Source of the DNA: Nocardia sp.
GTDB lineage: Bacteria > Actinomycetota > Actinomycetes > Mycobacteriales > Mycobacteriaceae
Length of the DNA: 64,000 nt
Direction of reading: 5' to 3'
NCBI GenBank assembly: GCA_014360565.1
Contig: JACIXH010000001.1
Coordinates: 1-64,000, forward strand
Notes under the pieces: model-generated
What the model was told of the DNA's origin: nothing
What the model saw: the letters and a program-made list of their open reading frames with translations, nothing else
The model's database searches: none
Program-made: the position numbers and the translations under genes
In this document: positions 46,291-55,153 of the stretch, one piece after another
Layout of the letters: each line of letters opens with the position of its first letter
Numbering within the stretch: the first letter of the stretch is position 1

Positions 46291-47348
46291 GGCATGGCCT
46301 TGGTGAGGGTTTGTGGTTGGCCGCTGGACAGTGCGGTGATGGCGGCGTGGCAGGTTTCCATCACATCGAGGACCTGCGACAGCGGTACTCGGTCGCTGTC
46401 GCGTCCGTCGGCGACGCAGTCGGTGATGTGTTGCAGTTCGCTGACGAGGGCACCCTGGCGAGCACCGCCGTACCGGGGCCACAGCCACATTTCAGGCGCG
46501 CTGGCCTGCGCGGTGGTCCATGCGTGGATCACCGGTTCGCTGCGCAATGTCCATGTGCCCTCGGCTGCTTGGATCGTTGCGTCGAAGGTGAATCCGAACG
46601 GGCATGTGGACGCGAGGTGCCACGAGTTCTGGATGACCGCCCGCAGTGGGCCCCATTCCAAGACGAGGTCGATGCAGTCGGGATGCTCGTGGCCCAGCAG
46701 GTGGGATCCGTAGGCACTGACTCGCTCTGGTGCGCGCCCGACAAGCCAGACGGCGATGTCGATGTCGTGCACGGCCGCGTTGAGCACGGGGTGTGTGCGC
46801 CCGTAGACCTGGTGCGCCACGCTCTGGAAGGTCCGCGCGAACGACAGATGTCGCAGCGTCGACCCGGCGACCATCTCTGACAACGCTATGTAGCGGGGGT
46901 CGAAACGCAGCACTTGTGCCACGTAGAGGTGTCGGTCCCGGGCTCGGGCCAATTCGACAAGCTCGTGTGCGGCGGCGGGGTCGAGGGCGATCGGCTTCTC
47001 GACCACAACGTCGGCACCAGCTTCGAGTGCGGTGCGGATACACCACTCGTGCTCGGACTCGGTGGTTACCACGTCGACGAGGTCCACCCCTGCCGCGAGC
47101 ATGTCCTGCAGTTTCTCGTAGCGGGCGACGCCAGCTGGGATCGGGCGGCGACCGCCACTTCCGGCGTCGCTGTGAAACGCTTCCTGCGGCGCATCACCGA
47201 CATCGGCCATCGCGGCAGGATCACGATCGCACACCGCGACCACGGTGGCGCCGCGTACCGACGACCACGCGTCGAGGTGGGTGCGGCCGAACCATCCCAT
47301 CCCGACCACGCCGACACGCAACGGTCGCGGGGCGTTGTTGTTGATCAT
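46287..47348 (-). CDS. Gfo/Idh/MocA family oxidoreductase
   Basis: A 353-residue NAD(P)-dependent dehydrogenase. The Rossmann motif is VGVVGMGWFGRTH, the conserved EKP motif is VVVEKPIAL, and a catalytic-type histidine occurs in NAAVHDIDIAVWL. This family oxidises or reduces sugars, cyclitols and related polyols. ATG 47348 has GGAGGCACC just upstream. Its stop overlaps the next start. In this operon it is likely a tailoring dehydrogenase on a sugar-like or hydroxyacid intermediate. Confidence 0.88.
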   Translation of the reverse strand: MINNNAPRPLRVGVVGMGWFGRTHLDAWSSVRGATVVAVCDRDPAAMADVGDAPQEAFHSDAGSGGRRPIPAGVARYEKLQDMLAAGVDLVDVVTTESEHEWCIRTALEAGADVVVEKPIALDPAAAHELVELARARDRHLYVAQVLRFDPRYIALSEMVAGSTLRHLSFARTFQSVAHQVYGRTHPVLNAAVHDIDIAVWLVGRAPERVSAYGSHLLGHEHPDCIDLVLEWGPLRAVIQNSWHLASTCPFGFTFDATIQAAEGTWTLRSEPVIHAWTTAQASAPEMWLWPRYGGARQGALVSELQHITDCVADGRDSDRVPLSQVLDVMETCHAAITALSSGQPQTLTKAMP

Positions 47349-47375
47349 GGTGCCTCCGGAGGGTGCTCGGTAAGG

Positions 47376-48314
47376 TCAGACGAAGGCATCGACGCGGGTG
47401 AAGTCGTTGTCGGGCAGCAGTTCACGCGCAATCGGCAGATATTGTTCCCATGCCCATTGCCAGACTTGCTGGGCTTGCAACCATGCCTGCTCGGCCTCGC
47501 CGACGCTCAGGAGGTCCTGGTTGCGCAAATCTTTGAGGTCGGTGACGGTGTCGGCGACTGCGACGGCGTCCGGGCCGAAACGGTCGTTCAAGAACTCGCG
47601 GGCCGCGACTGCCCAATCGGCGAGCAGTTCCATGTGCATGCCTGCGCTGAGTTCGCTGTCGGTCAGCTTCAGGGCCAAAGCGTCCTTGATGGCTTCTTCG
47701 GCGTAGCGCGCCGACTCCTCGACGAGTATCTGCGGCCGTTCGTACCAGGCCAGCGCCCAGGGCAGGTGATCTAGGATGTTGCGGTAGTGCGAGAGCGCTC
47801 GGTGCACGGTGCGCGCCCATTCACCGGTCCGGCGAGGATGCGGTGCGAGGAGAAGTACATCGGCTGGGTCGCCGTTGAGCATGCGGAATGCCCTGCACCA
47901 GCCCGGTCCGATGGTCGGGGGCAGCCGATAGCGGTTGGTGTCATGGTCGCCCTCGAGGACTTTGGTGGTCAAGGAGACCAGCCGCTGCGCAGCCTCGGTG
48001 GTGGGGCGATGAGACACCGTGTACGGGTGGCAGTCCACCAGCAACTCCCACCCTTGTTCGGCCAAGGCCTCGCGTTGGGTCTGCCAGCTTCGCGCCAGTT
48101 CCAGCCGCAACGCATTGCCACGATCGCCGACGGCGATGAAGTAGAGGTTCAGGCTGGGGCGTTGGCGGTTCCAGTGTCCTGCGACGAAGGACCCGGTGAC
48201 GAAACTGGCGCGCACCAGGTCTGGGTGGGTGCGGGCGAGTTGTTCTGCTGTGGTGCACAAGTCGGTGAGGACTTGCTCGGATTCCTGCTCGAGCTGGGTG
48301 TTGTCGAGATTCAT
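47376..48314 (-). CDS. Nucleotidyltransferase-like protein with helical C-terminus
   Basis: A 312-residue protein. The N-terminal segment SFVTGSFVAGHW, then SLNLYFIAV, has the shape of the GS-x(n)-D-x-D motif of polymerase-beta-fold nucleotidyltransferases, but the two aspartates are not present (NLY). The C-terminal ~170 residues are helical and HEPN-like (SARYAEEAIKDALALKLTD). It may be a catalytically degenerate enzyme or a binding protein. ATG 48314 is 28 bp after the PhyH stop, inside the operon. Family assignment is tentative. Confidence 0.5.
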   Translation of the reverse strand: MNLDNTQLEQESEQVLTDLCTTAEQLARTHPDLVRASFVTGSFVAGHWNRQRPSLNLYFIAVGDRGNALRLELARSWQTQREALAEQGWELLVDCHPYTVSHRPTTEAAQRLVSLTTKVLEGDHDTNRYRLPPTIGPGWCRAFRMLNGDPADVLLLAPHPRRTGEWARTVHRALSHYRNILDHLPWALAWYERPQILVEESARYAEEAIKDALALKLTDSELSAGMHMELLADWAVAAREFLNDRFGPDAVAVADTVTDLKDLRNQDLLSVGEAEQAWLQAQQVWQWAWEQYLPIARELLPDNDFTRVDAFV

Positions 48315-48342
48315 GGTGTCCCCTTCGCTGAAATGGTGGTGT

Positions 48343-49245
48343 CTAGCCGTGCTGTGCGCGGGTGAGGTAGTAGGAGGGCGCTCGTGTGCGGCGGCGGGTG
48401 GTGATGTCGTCGAATTCGGGTAAGTCGGCCCATCCGGTCGCCGGGCTCGCTCCGATCAGCTCCGCCAATTGCGGTGCCATCGTCTTGATCTCGTCGGCGG
48501 TAAACACCCGCGCGTAATCCTCCTGCGGGCGCATGTACATCCGTGCGAACAGCGTCGAGATCGTCAGGCGCACACCGGGTTCGGTGCGTGGGTAGGCGCC
48601 GTGCCAGGTGTTGCCGTGGAAGATGATCGCCGCGCCTGCCGGAGCGAGTACGGGGATGGCGTCCCGGGTTCCCTGCCCCTCGCGGGGTCGGTGGCAGAAC
48701 CTGTGACTGCCCGGCACGATCGACAAACACCCGTTGGCTTCGGTGTAGTCCGTGAGGCAGTAGTTGATGTTGGCGATCTGGGCATAGGGCGGAAGTGGAT
48801 CGGGGACGTAGGCGGTGTCGGAGTGGATTCCCAGCGCGCACAGGCCGGGACCTTTCACGTATCCGGTGACGCTGCTGAGCTGGCGCTGTGCGCCGAGTAG
48901 GTAGGTGATCAGCAGCAGGGTGCGCGTGCCAAGCACCAGTTCCTGGAACGGTGCGCCTCCGCGCGACAACAGCAATGGAACCTCTTGTGTGCGGTCACGG
49001 TGGCAACCGCCGGACTCGGTGTCGACCGGCGCGTCGTCGGCTGCGGCGCAGGCGAGGAGTTGTTCGGTCAGCTCGGAGCGCAGGTCTGGTTCGAGTGCGT
49101 CGGGAATGACGGTGTAGCCCAAAGCTTCCAGTTCCAGCGCGTGGGAGAGTAAGCCGTGATCGGTGAGCTGTTGGTGCATCTCTGCCACGCCGGCGGTGAT
49201 GAACGGATAGTGCGCTCCCCCTGGTGATGACGTGGCATCAGACAC
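48343..49245 (-). CDS. Phytanoyl-CoA dioxygenase (PhyH) family Fe(II)/2-oxoglutarate enzyme
   Basis: A 300-residue protein. The iron ligands are the H-x-D of LGIHSDTAYV and a distal histidine in FHGNTWHGAYPR. The 2-oxoglutarate-binding arginine is probably in the following EPGVRLTIS. GTG 49245 is chosen over the upstream ATG because GGAGG sits six bases ahead of it and the end of the glycosyltransferase gene overlaps it. PhyH enzymes in biosynthetic clusters hydroxylate, desaturate or cyclise their substrates. Confidence 0.87.
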   Translation of the reverse strand: MSDATSSPGGAHYPFITAGVAEMHQQLTDHGLLSHALELEALGYTVIPDALEPDLRSELTEQLLACAAADDAPVDTESGGCHRDRTQEVPLLLSRGGAPFQELVLGTRTLLLITYLLGAQRQLSSVTGYVKGPGLCALGIHSDTAYVPDPLPPYAQIANINYCLTDYTEANGCLSIVPGSHRFCHRPREGQGTRDAIPVLAPAGAAIIFHGNTWHGAYPRTEPGVRLTISTLFARMYMRPQEDYARVFTADEIKTMAPQLAELIGASPATGWADLPEFDDITTRRRTRAPSYYLTRAQHG

Positions 49246-50108
49246 TTTGAGCCTCCGGTGTCGAGGAGTTCGGCCGGTCCGGTATCCATGCGCCATCGCC
49301 CCACGCGTTGCGGTTGGTCGCTGCGGCGCGCAGCGCCAGGTCTTGCGCGCGCATCAGCGCCCCGACGGCGCTGGCGCCACCACAGCGCCGCCGGTGCCAA
49401 GTCAGGGCGTTGTCCAGCGCCGCAGCTTCGACTGGGCGAAGCTGTCGCAGCCGATTCCATCCCGCGCGTGCGTAGCTTCTGGCCCCGCCACTGCGCGTAG
49501 CTCGTTGGCGATGCCACCTGCACCTGTGCGTCGGCGACGTAGTCGATGCGAGCCCCGTGATCGTGGGCAGACAGGCCCACTGAGACGTCGTCGAGCACCG
49601 GTATCAGCGGGTTCTCGGCAGGGAATATGTTGCGGCGCAGACCGTACATTGCTCCTGGCAGCGCCCACCGCAGCTCGGGGTGCGCGCTGCGGCAGGCGTG
49701 CCACGTGTCGAAAGTGATCTCGGACCACCGATGCAGTAACGCCGGATCGCCCGGCCTCGGCGGGGACAGAATCAGGTGGCCTGCTGCGACGTCTGCGCCG
49801 TCGTCCAGGGCCGAAACCAGATATCCGAACGCAGACGGGGCAACTAGGACGTCGGCGTCGAGGAATACCAGATAGTCGCTGTGGGACGCCCTCACGCCAC
49901 GGCGCAGGGCAGTGTATTTGCCCGCAACCGCAACAGTCGCCCATCGGATTCTGCCCGGCGGCAGCGCGAGTCCGGTGAAGTCAGATCCCTCGGGGACGAC
50001 AACGACCAATTCTGCGTTGACGCATTCTGCGGCGGCGATGGTGTGCGGCAAAGTGATCGGCAAGGTCGATTCCTCACCTCGCGCGGGCACGACGACGGTC
50101 ACGGTCAT
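49238..50108 (-). pseudogene. Family 2-type glycosyltransferase with a +1 frameshift
   Basis: ATG 50108 starts VTVVVPARGEESTLPITLP, with YLVFLDADVLV as the metal/nucleotide-binding DxD and a VLDDVSVGLSAHDHGARI acceptor-side segment, as in GT2 enzymes. After SYAQWRGQKLR (about 49475) the starting frame turns into unlikely sequence that runs into the PhyH gene. The adjacent frame reads ARAGWNRLRQLRPVEAAALD and continues sensibly to a TGA at 49238-49240 that overlaps the PhyH GTG. A single extra base between about 49455 and 49480 explains this. It may be a sequencing error or a real inactivation. The repaired product would be 289 residues. Confidence 0.72.
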
Positions 50109-50200
50109 GATGCACTCCGTTCGGGAAAGCGAACCGGCAGCACCCGCTGCCCCAATGTGTGTTTGCTCCAGCAGATCCGCGAAACTGCTGAACAAATTAT

Positions 50201-50213
50201 GTTGTCGGACAAC
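50201..50213. promoter_or_regulatory. Perfect palindrome GTTGTCGGACAAC in the divergent promoter region
   Basis: A 13-bp palindrome between the divergently transcribed glycosyltransferase and LLM oxidoreductase genes. Its 11-bp core TTGTCGGACAA recurs at 62378-62388, upstream of the XRE-TPR regulator gene. It is a likely operator; the cognate regulator is unknown. Confidence 0.5.
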
Positions 50214-50275
50214 CTTTTTGGGACCCGCGGCGTACCCTGCTGAGAATTCTGAATTGTTGACGAAAGGTGATCGGC

Positions 50276-51214
50276 ATGGAAGTTGCGCTCCTCATCGACA
50301 GCGAAACGGGCACCACAGCCAAGGACTGGCTTCGCGTGGCCGCCCATATCGACGGCACCGCCGTGACGGCTCTGCTGCGTTCGGACCACCTCACAGGCCC
50401 TGCCCCGTCTGGCCAGGACTGCCTGGACGCATGGACTGCCTGTACTGCGGCCGCAGCCACCACACACACCGTCGGGTTGGGAACACTGGTGTCGCCGATC
50501 ACCTTCCGGCATCCTGCGATCCTGGCAAAGACCGTCGCCAGCACGAGCGCGTTCGCTGGCGATCGCCGCTTGGACGTCGGAATCGGCATCGGGTGGAACA
50601 CATACGAGCACCGCAGCGTGGGCCTCGCGCTCCTCGACACGACCACTCGCTACCGGATGATGGTCGAGTACATCGCCGTGCTGCGAGGCCTCTGGAGTGG
50701 GTTGCCGTTCTCCTACGACGGCGAATTCTTCACCGCCGATGACGCGCAACTTCACCCCGTCCCAGCCCGTCCGCCGCGGATCATCGTCGGCAAGCGAGGC
50801 CGTCAACGCTCCCTCGAACTGGCGGTACGCACGGCAGACGAATACAACTTCGTGTTCCAGCCACCTGCGGCGTGCGCGAGAGTCCACCAGCGCTTGACCG
50901 AGATCGCCGACAAATGCGATCAAGCACCACCACGGCTGTCGGTGATGACCGACTGCATCATCGGAGCAGACGCGCGCCACATCAACGCCCAGCTTGCAGA
51001 CGCCGCCACCCGATACCCGATGCTGCGCGGCGCAACCCACTCCACGCTGCCCGCGCCGTACCTGGCGACTACACCGGAAGCGCTCGTCGACACCATCGAG
51101 GCATACGCGAATGCCGGCGTGGACCGGATGATCCTCAAGCACCCCAATCCCGCAGACCTGAGCAGCATCGACCTGCTCATCAATTCCGTGCTGCCCTACG
51201 TGAAGAAAGGCTGA
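50276..51214 (+). CDS. LLM-class (F420/flavin) oxidoreductase
   Basis: A 312-residue luciferase-like monooxygenase-family protein. Family patterns are VGLGTLVSPITFRHPAILAK, RLDVGIGIGWNTYEHRSVG, FSYDGEFFTADDAQLHPVP and PRIIVGKRG. Most actinomycete members of this type use F420 or FMN; the cofactor cannot be decided here. ATG 50276 follows GAAAGG at 50262-50267 and is better than GTG 50267. It forms a unit with the SDR gene 4 bp downstream. Confidence 0.88.
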   Translation: MEVALLIDSETGTTAKDWLRVAAHIDGTAVTALLRSDHLTGPAPSGQDCLDAWTACTAAAATTHTVGLGTLVSPITFRHPAILAKTVASTSAFAGDRRLDVGIGIGWNTYEHRSVGLALLDTTTRYRMMVEYIAVLRGLWSGLPFSYDGEFFTADDAQLHPVPARPPRIIVGKRGRQRSLELAVRTADEYNFVFQPPAACARVHQRLTEIADKCDQAPPRLSVMTDCIIGADARHINAQLADAATRYPMLRGATHSTLPAPYLATTPEALVDTIEAYANAGVDRMILKHPNPADLSSIDLLINSVLPYVKKG

Positions 51215-51218
51215 GACC

Positions 51219-52142
51219 ATGGCACATGTTCTCGTTACCGGCGCACTGGGCACCCTCGGTCGCGCCACGACCGCACAGCTGATCCGAGACGGACACAAGG
51301 TCACCTCCCTCGACAACCGGCCCGCCCCAGACGCGTGGGCGCCACACCATGTCGTCGCCGACATCAGAGACCCCCAGCAATATCGGACCACGCTCGCCGA
51401 CTGCGAAGCGCTGGTCCACCTGGCCAGCCTGCACGGGCGAGACCATATGGCGCGCTTCGGATTCAACGACTTCTGGTCGGTCAACGTCGACGGCACGCTG
51501 GCGCTGTACCGGGCCCTGAAAGAGTCCGCCGTGTCGCAGGTCGTACTGGCCAGCTCGATGGCGGTGTACGGACCGATCCCCTCAGCCCCACGCTCTGCAT
51601 GGGAGATTCGCGACGAATCCATGTCAACGACCTCCTACGATGCCTACTCGCTGACCAAGCTGACCAGCGAATCCATCGCCGAATACACCCTGGCCGACGC
51701 CGGAATCCTCACCACAGTGCTGAGACTTGGGCATTTCACCCCTGCCGGGCTGTTGCACCACGGCTTTCGCCTGCTGTTCGGTGGCCTCGACATCCGCGAC
51801 GCTGCGGCAGCAGTGGCAGCCGCGCTCTCGCGGCCACCGGTCGGGACCAACCGCCATCTCAACATCCACGCCGCGTCGCCGCTGCCAAACCGCATCGACA
51901 CGCTTCGCGACGCACCGACAGCGGTACTCGAAGAGTTGTTCCCGCAGTTCATGTCGACGCTCGCCGAGCGCGGCGAAGACCCGGTGGCACACCTGTGGGG
52001 CCGATCGGCGTGGCCAATCGTGCACGCTGCGAACGAGATTGGATATGCCCCCGCCTATGACTTCGACAGATTCGCCAGCGACTTCCTGCGGGGGGACCTC
52101 TCCGGCTACCGATGGCTGGAGTTGCCTCGATGGGGAATCTGA
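51219..52142 (+). CDS. NAD-dependent epimerase/dehydratase (extended SDR)
   Basis: A 307-residue protein. The cofactor motif is VLVTGALGTLG, followed by LVHLASLHGRD and the active-site Y-x3-K (YDAYSLTK) with the preceding Ser in LASSMAVYGP. This is typical of sugar-nucleotide epimerases and dehydratases. ATG 51219 has AAAGG inside the end of the LLM gene, so the two are co-translated. It probably acts on the sugar-like part of the cluster's product. Confidence 0.88.
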   Translation: MAHVLVTGALGTLGRATTAQLIRDGHKVTSLDNRPAPDAWAPHHVVADIRDPQQYRTTLADCEALVHLASLHGRDHMARFGFNDFWSVNVDGTLALYRALKESAVSQVVLASSMAVYGPIPSAPRSAWEIRDESMSTTSYDAYSLTKLTSESIAEYTLADAGILTTVLRLGHFTPAGLLHHGFRLLFGGLDIRDAAAAVAAALSRPPVGTNRHLNIHAASPLPNRIDTLRDAPTAVLEELFPQFMSTLAERGEDPVAHLWGRSAWPIVHAANEIGYAPAYDFDRFASDFLRGDLSGYRWLELPRWGI

Positions 52143-52314
52143 TCGCAAGTTCGCATAGGTCCTCGTCGCCGACAATGCCTGCATCCGCGCGACCTCCCAT
52201 GTAGCTGGACGCGGGCCCAATTACTAAGGGCCACATCGTTGTTGGTTTGCCCAGGGTCACCGATCCGGGCACACCGAAGTAAGACGCGTCACAGGTTGGC
52301 TCGGCTAGGGCAGG

Positions 52315-52337
52315 ACCGACTAGCCGAGCTAGTCGGT
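52315..52337. terminator. 9-bp inverted repeat between the SDR and regulator genes
   Basis: ACCGACTAG (52315-52323) and CTAGTCGGT (52329-52337) form a perfect stem with a 5-base loop, 173 bp after the SDR stop and 94 bp before the XRE-TPR start. It could be a terminator or an operator. The rest of the 52143-52430 gap shows no gene. Confidence 0.45.
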
Positions 52338-52430
52338 TCTCGCGGTCTTCACCGCGATCGTTAGCGAACCCAGGCTCGCCGGTCCTATCGTCGATCTGAC
52401 CGTGCCTCGATGTGCGACCAGGAGTCGATG

Positions 52431-53834
52431 ATGAACGTCGATGACAACCCGAAAATGCCGATAGCAGCGGAGGTCTGGGAGCGCCCGGATATGCGCACGG
52501 CCTTGGCCAACCACGACTTCGCGACGGTCTACTTCCTGCTGCACAGACAACTCAAGGTCTCGCAGCGTGATATCAGCCGACGGACCGGCCAGAGTGGCTC
52601 CGAGATATACGAGATCATGAAGGAAGGCCGCCAGGTCAACTCCTACAAACTCCTCATCCGCATCGCAGACGGACTCGGAATCCCTCGCGGCTACGTAGGA
52701 CTGGCCAGTGACCCGCTCCCGAAACCGAGCACACCGGGCAGCAGTGACGACGAGCACCACGACATTCAAGCCTTCCTCGACTACGCCGCCCAGCTCACAG
52801 TCGCACCCAACGACGGCCTGCCAGCGCAGGCTGCGGCGCCCCCGGAGCTCATCACCGCGCCGGCGCCCCGCCACGTCGGCGGAAGTGATGTCGCTCAACT
52901 GGTCGTCATGACAGCGGCGATGCGTCGTCTCGACTATCAGTTCGGTGGCGGTGCGTATCGCGACGCTGTCGCTGCCCAAGCACAGTGGGCTGAACAGTTG
53001 GTGCACGCACAAAGCGACGACAACACCGAACGGGCGCTACTCACCGCAGTCGCCGACCTACACAACCTTGCAGGGTGGGTTTCTTTCGACGTCGGCATGC
53101 ACCGTGCCGCGCGCAGCCACTTCCGGCGAGCGTTGGCCGTAGCTCACGGGGCGGACGACCCCACGCTCTCGGCGAACATCCTCTACCGCGCCGGACGATT
53201 GCACCTGCACCGCGGAACTCAACGCGTTGACCGGGGCCCCACTGAACGAAATGGACCGGACTACTTTCGTGTGGCCCTGAGGCTGTTCCAGCTCGGACAA
53301 GTACAGGCCCAAGACGCTGGTTGCGCACTCACCAGCGCGGTGCTCTGTGCCAATGCTGGATGGGCCTATGCGCTATTGGGGGAACGCCAACCCATGTTGC
53401 GGGCACTCGGACGGGCTGAAGACGAATTTGCCCGCGCAGACCCCGGGCGGGCGCCAGGTTGGGTCCGATTCTTCGGCGAGGCAGACCTCAGCGCATCTCA
53501 AGGCGTAGCGCTCACCGCACAGCCGACACCCACACCTGACGACCTCCGAATCGGAATCGCGCGCCTCGGTGACGCGATCGGCCGACGCGGAGCAGACTCC
53601 CAACGCTCTCGCTGCTTTGAACTAACAGCGCTCGCCGTTGCGCACCTGCAGGATGGCCCCAACGAGATCGCTATCCACACCGCCCGGATTGCGGTCGAGA
53701 CTGCGCAAATGGTCAGGTCCTCACGCATCATCGACCGGCTCACACCCATTCTGCGTTACGCCCACAAACACCCGAAGAATTCAGACCTTCAGCAGGTCGC
53801 CAACGACATCCGCTTCATGAGGCAAACGACATGA
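52431..53834 (+). CDS. XRE-family HTH regulator with C-terminal helical repeats
   Basis: A 467-residue protein. The helix-turn-helix covers about residues 20-75 (LKVSQRDISRRTGQSGSEIYEI, then EGRQVNSYKLLIRIADGL). The remainder is TPR-like helices (AVADLHNLAGWVSFDVGMHR, ARSHFRRALAVA), as in actinomycete regulators that control adjacent metabolite genes. ATG 52431 is six bases after AGGAG (52420-52424); ATG 52428 and 52410 are alternatives. Its stop overlaps the next gene (ATGA). It is a likely cluster-specific regulator. Confidence 0.85.
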   Translation: MNVDDNPKMPIAAEVWERPDMRTALANHDFATVYFLLHRQLKVSQRDISRRTGQSGSEIYEIMKEGRQVNSYKLLIRIADGLGIPRGYVGLASDPLPKPSTPGSSDDEHHDIQAFLDYAAQLTVAPNDGLPAQAAAPPELITAPAPRHVGGSDVAQLVVMTAAMRRLDYQFGGGAYRDAVAAQAQWAEQLVHAQSDDNTERALLTAVADLHNLAGWVSFDVGMHRAARSHFRRALAVAHGADDPTLSANILYRAGRLHLHRGTQRVDRGPTERNGPDYFRVALRLFQLGQVQAQDAGCALTSAVLCANAGWAYALLGERQPMLRALGRAEDEFARADPGRAPGWVRFFGEADLSASQGVALTAQPTPTPDDLRIGIARLGDAIGRRGADSQRSRCFELTALAVAHLQDGPNEIAIHTARIAVETAQMVRSSRIIDRLTPILRYAHKHPKNSDLQQVANDIRFMRQTT

Positions 53835-54745
53835 CAAAGTCAGCGAACCCCACCCCGCCAGCCACCGCCGAGCAGAGCTGGGCGCACACGATCCTCCGCA
53901 CCGCGTGCGACAGTGTCGGACTGGACAGCCACGGCGCTCACCTGATCAAATTCACCAACAACGCGGTCTTCCAACTGGCCAAGGACCCATTCGTCGTCCG
54001 CATCGCCGGTTCACAAGCAGTGAACGCCAGGGCCACCAAAGTTGTGCAAGTCGCGCGATGGTTCGCCAAACAGGAGGTGCCGGCCGTCCGCCTAGTCGAC
54101 TCGCTCCCCCAACCGCACACTATCGACAAGCATGCAGTGACCTTCTGGCACACCGTCGCAAGCATTCGCGGCGCTCCAGCGCCCAACGGTCAAGACCTCG
54201 GCAAAATCCTGTCCTGTATCCACCAGCTCCCACGAACGGAGCTGCCGATGTGGGACCCGTTCACCGAGATTCAGCGCAGACTCGACCAGCAGTCGATCCT
54301 GGCAGTCGACGAGCTCGCCTTCCTCCGTGACGAATGCGCCGAGTTGTTCTCGGCTGTAGGTGAACTCGACTATGCCCTGCCGGGCGGACTCATCCACGGA
54401 GACGCGTTCGTCGGCAACCTCGTGCAGGGCCGAGGAGATCCAGTGATCTGCGATTTCGATTCGACATGTATCGGGCCACGCGAATGGGACCTCACGCCGG
54501 TCGCTGTAGGTGCCCTCCGCTTCACCTATCCCGAGAACTACCACAACCAGCTAGTTCATACCTACGGATGGGACGTGACACGATGGTCCGGATTCGCGAC
54601 ACTGCGTCGGCTACGTGAACTACAGCTCGTGACGAGCGTCCTTCCCGTTCTCGATATGAACCCGTCTTTGAAGGAGCAGTGGCAGTGGCGATTCTCCTCT
54701 TATCGGCACCGCGACATGTCGGCACGCTGGCAGCCGTACCAGTGA
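53831..54745 (+). CDS. APH-type phosphotransferase
   Basis: A 304-residue kinase-fold protein. The catalytic loop GLIHGDAFVGNLV and metal-binding VICDFDSTCIGPREWDL are the Brenner and DFD motifs of aminoglycoside or choline-type phosphotransferases. The N-lobe ends at PFVVRIAGSQAVN. It is coupled to the regulator by a 4-bp overlap. It could be a resistance kinase for the cluster's product or a biosynthetic kinase; the substrate is unknown. Confidence 0.85.
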   Translation: MTKSANPTPPATAEQSWAHTILRTACDSVGLDSHGAHLIKFTNNAVFQLAKDPFVVRIAGSQAVNARATKVVQVARWFAKQEVPAVRLVDSLPQPHTIDKHAVTFWHTVASIRGAPAPNGQDLGKILSCIHQLPRTELPMWDPFTEIQRRLDQQSILAVDELAFLRDECAELFSAVGELDYALPGGLIHGDAFVGNLVQGRGDPVICDFDSTCIGPREWDLTPVAVGALRFTYPENYHNQLVHTYGWDVTRWSGFATLRRLRELQLVTSVLPVLDMNPSLKEQWQWRFSSYRHRDMSARWQPYQ

Positions 54746-54767
54746 ACGACACCGAATCGGTTATCGC

Positions 54768-54798
54768 GGTCTCGTCCCGGTTACCGGAGACGAGATCC
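54768..54798 (+). terminator. Hairpin terminator after the APH-type gene
   Basis: GGTCTCGTCCCGG (54768-54780) and CCGGAGACGAGATCC (54784-54798) form a strong stem with a 3-base loop and small bulges, 23 bp after the APH stop. It marks the right end of the putative biosynthetic region. Confidence 0.65.
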
Positions 54799-55140
54799 AG
54801 CACCCCACCGACTGCCTTCATCCGTCGCTCCGACTGCAGACGAATTCGGCGCCAACATAGCCCCTTCGATGTCATGCACAGGATCGAGCGCTGTGGCCAG
54901 GCCCACCTCGGCCCCCTTTCGTTGGGAGAACCAGAACCATCTGAATCTGAGCGAATATGGGGCAAAGCTCTCGCAGCAAATGCCGCGAGTCCCTCTGAGC
55001 CACAACGAATTACCGCTCTGTTCCTGGTCTCCAAGTCACCAACGACATCTCTCGGACAGAGGGGCAGGTCCCACCTGGCCAGGATTTGCAGTGAGAGTCG
55101 AGGCCCTAAGAAGGGTTTAGTCGGCGTGGCCTGGGTGAGC
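54799..55140. other. Intergenic region upstream of the Mrr-like gene
   Basis: No supported gene. A plus-strand frame through 54679-55188 has no convincing start, family match or ribosome-binding site. The last bases hold the conserved leaderless promoter context. Confidence 0.5.
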
Positions 55141-55146
55141 TACATT
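55141..55146 (+). promoter_or_regulatory. Leaderless-type -10 box of the Mrr-like gene
   Basis: TACATT, seven bases before GTG 55154, within TGAGCTACATT. The same element and spacing precede the truncated copy at 9491. Confidence 0.55.
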
Positions 55147-55153
55147 TCTCGCC

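Noticed and set aside
46291-46488. 66-residue N-terminal extension of the GlcD-GlcE fusion
   Set aside because: Arg-rich shadow of the Gfo/Idh gene; ATG 46290 has the coupled overlap and starts at the domain.
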